A DNA stretch of 64,000 nucleotides from Sphingomonas sp. LM7 (GTDB lineage: Bacteria > Pseudomonadota > Alphaproteobacteria > Sphingomonadales > Sphingomonadaceae). The position numbers were made by a program, and so were the translations under genes. Location: positions 2,728,001-2,792,000 of the forward strand of contig NZ_CP019511.1 in assembly GCF_002002925.1 (NCBI RefSeq), read 5' to 3'. The notes below the pieces were generated by a model. The model saw only the letters and a list, made by a program, of their open reading frames with translations. It had not been told where the DNA came from and ran no database searches. Shown one piece after another: positions 63,351-64,000 of the stretch; position 1 is the stretch's first letter, and every line of letters starts with the position of its first letter.

Positions 63351-63905
63351 CTATTCCACCCCGGCCAGCGCCGCTTTCACTGCCCGCGCCACTTGCCGGC
63401 TCGACTGCGCCAGCGCCCGCGGCGCCTCGTTCGCCGCCGCATTCACCGTGATCGACACCCGCACCTCGCGCGGTCCGCTGCCCGAGGCCGGCGCCACTGC
63501 CCCCGCGCTCGACGGCACGAACAGCTCGGGCCCGCGCTCGCCGACCCAATAGGGCCGCCCGGGGCTCACTGGCCCGCCGGTCGCGCGCCCGGGCGCCCCG
63601 CCGAACATCCCGAGGATCGCCCCAAGCAAGCCCCCGCCGCCGCCGCCCAGCGCCTTCATCCCCTGGTGCAGCGCCGACGCCGCAATCTCGTCGAGCACCG
63701 ACAGCGCGATCTTCTTGAGATCCTCGAATCCGAATTTGCCGGTCCTTGCCGCGCGCAGCAGCGCGCCTTCGATCGCGCGACCGGCGCGGTCGGCCCCTGC
63801 CTCCAGCGGTCCCTCGATCTGCCCGCGCATCTCCGCCACGTCGCGGGCAAAGCCGCGCGTGTCGGCGCGAACGCTGACGATCAGCCGTTCGATTTCCTCA
63901 TCCAT
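63351..63905 (-). CDS. Small tail tape-measure protein (gp11 equivalent)
   Basis: This 184-aa protein has the GTA tape-measure pattern: an N-terminal helical segment (VSVRADTRGFARDVAEMRGQIEGPLEAGADRAGRAIEGALLRA), a Gly-rich stretch with a hydrophobic helix (GGGGGLLGAILGMFGGAPGRATGGPVSPGRPYWVGERGPELFVPS) and a C-terminal helix. It should set the length of the short tail. The start overlaps the upstream gene by eight bases. Confidence 0.88.
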   Translation of the reverse strand: MDEEIERLIVSVRADTRGFARDVAEMRGQIEGPLEAGADRAGRAIEGALLRAARTGKFGFEDLKKIALSVLDEIAASALHQGMKALGGGGGGLLGAILGMFGGAPGRATGGPVSPGRPYWVGERGPELFVPSSAGAVAPASGSGPREVRVSITVNAAANEAPRALAQSSRQVARAVKAALAGVE

Positions 63906-64000
63906 CGGGAAAAAGCTCCTTCAGCCGCGCAATTTCATCGCCACCCACGGGATCGGCATCCTCGCCGCGCAGCGCCCGTACCAGCGCCCCCAGTTCCGCC
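63898..64000 (-). CDS. Tail assembly chaperone, C-terminus only
   Basis: Thirty-three C-terminal codons are visible before a TGA at 63898-63900, encoding AELGALVRALRG followed by a Gly/Asp stretch and ARLKELFPDG. This fits the end of the Phage_TAC_6-type chaperone normally encoded just before the tape-measure gene in GTA operons. The 5' part lies outside the window. Confidence 0.65.
   Translation of the reverse strand, partial: AELGALVRALRGEDADPVGGDEIARLKELFPDG

Noticed and set aside
56584..64000. Complete prophage
   Set aside because: Only tail-tip genes are visible, with gene order and families of the GTA type. No integrase, repressor, lysis or replication gene is in the window; the head genes lie outside it.

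Overview
The window is GC-rich, dense bacterial chromosome from an alphaproteobacterium, most likely a Sphingomonas or close relative (Sphingomonadales). This rests on protein-level features: a SciP/DUF1153 cell-cycle regulator, an EipA/DUF1134 envelope protein, an MlaEFD operon with an ABC auxiliary lipoprotein, HWE-free PAS/GAF hybrid kinases, and a gene-transfer-agent (GTA) type tail operon. No integrase, transposase, plasmid origin or CRISPR array was seen, so most of the window reads as core chromosome with a few accessory loci.

Layout. 1-2051: 3' part of a GAF-PAS hybrid histidine kinase. 2190-3479: purA. 3529-11742 (minus): a Thr/Pro-rich secreted protein, then dnaJ/cbpA-yihY-fabI-GNAT-aroC, a run in which the last four genes overlap by stop/start codons, then a fused ATP-grasp/alpha-E protein with a transglutaminase. 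12016-14205: a multi-TM M28 peptidase. 14191-17541 (minus): the Ku-LigD end-joining pair. 17634-19911: pdxH, a cation-diffusion transporter and a PhzF-like isomerase, coupled by overlaps. 20034-23513: mnmA, sciP and two GlsB/YeaQ membrane proteins flanking a SIMPL protein. 23748-29409: RND adaptor and pump plus DUF445. 29550-34315: an FMN-barrel protein, a HAD phosphatase and mlaE-mlaF-mlaD-lipoprotein. 34343-36352: a periplasmic cyclophilin, tRNA-Ser(GGA) and an outer-membrane barrel.

35537-41854 is a metal/stress island: two Tat-type ferritin-like proteins, mntH and the barrel in one minus-strand operon, next to a Crp/Fnr regulator and an ECF sigma/anti-sigma pair. 41988-47828 is the most novel-looking locus: a type I secretion transporter and adaptor bracketed by two small, acidic, Ser/Asp-rich proteins that share a DTG[IV]G[LI]D motif. 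It also holds a 319-aa Ala-rich protein, a 13-bp perfect hairpin after the first small gene, and a terminal AraC regulator. I read it as a dedicated export system for small acidic proteins; the function is inferred.

48278-56473 holds tRNA-Ser(GCT), eipA, a kinase with two near-duplicate PAS domains, a TonB-like protein, an atypical dihydroorotase-family protein, YgfZ, an alpha/beta hydrolase and ompA. 56584-64000 (minus) is a GTA-type tail-tip operon (assembly chaperone, tape measure, gp12-gp15 equivalents, DUF2793). It is interrupted by a plus-strand two-gene cassette (62796-63337) of unknown function.
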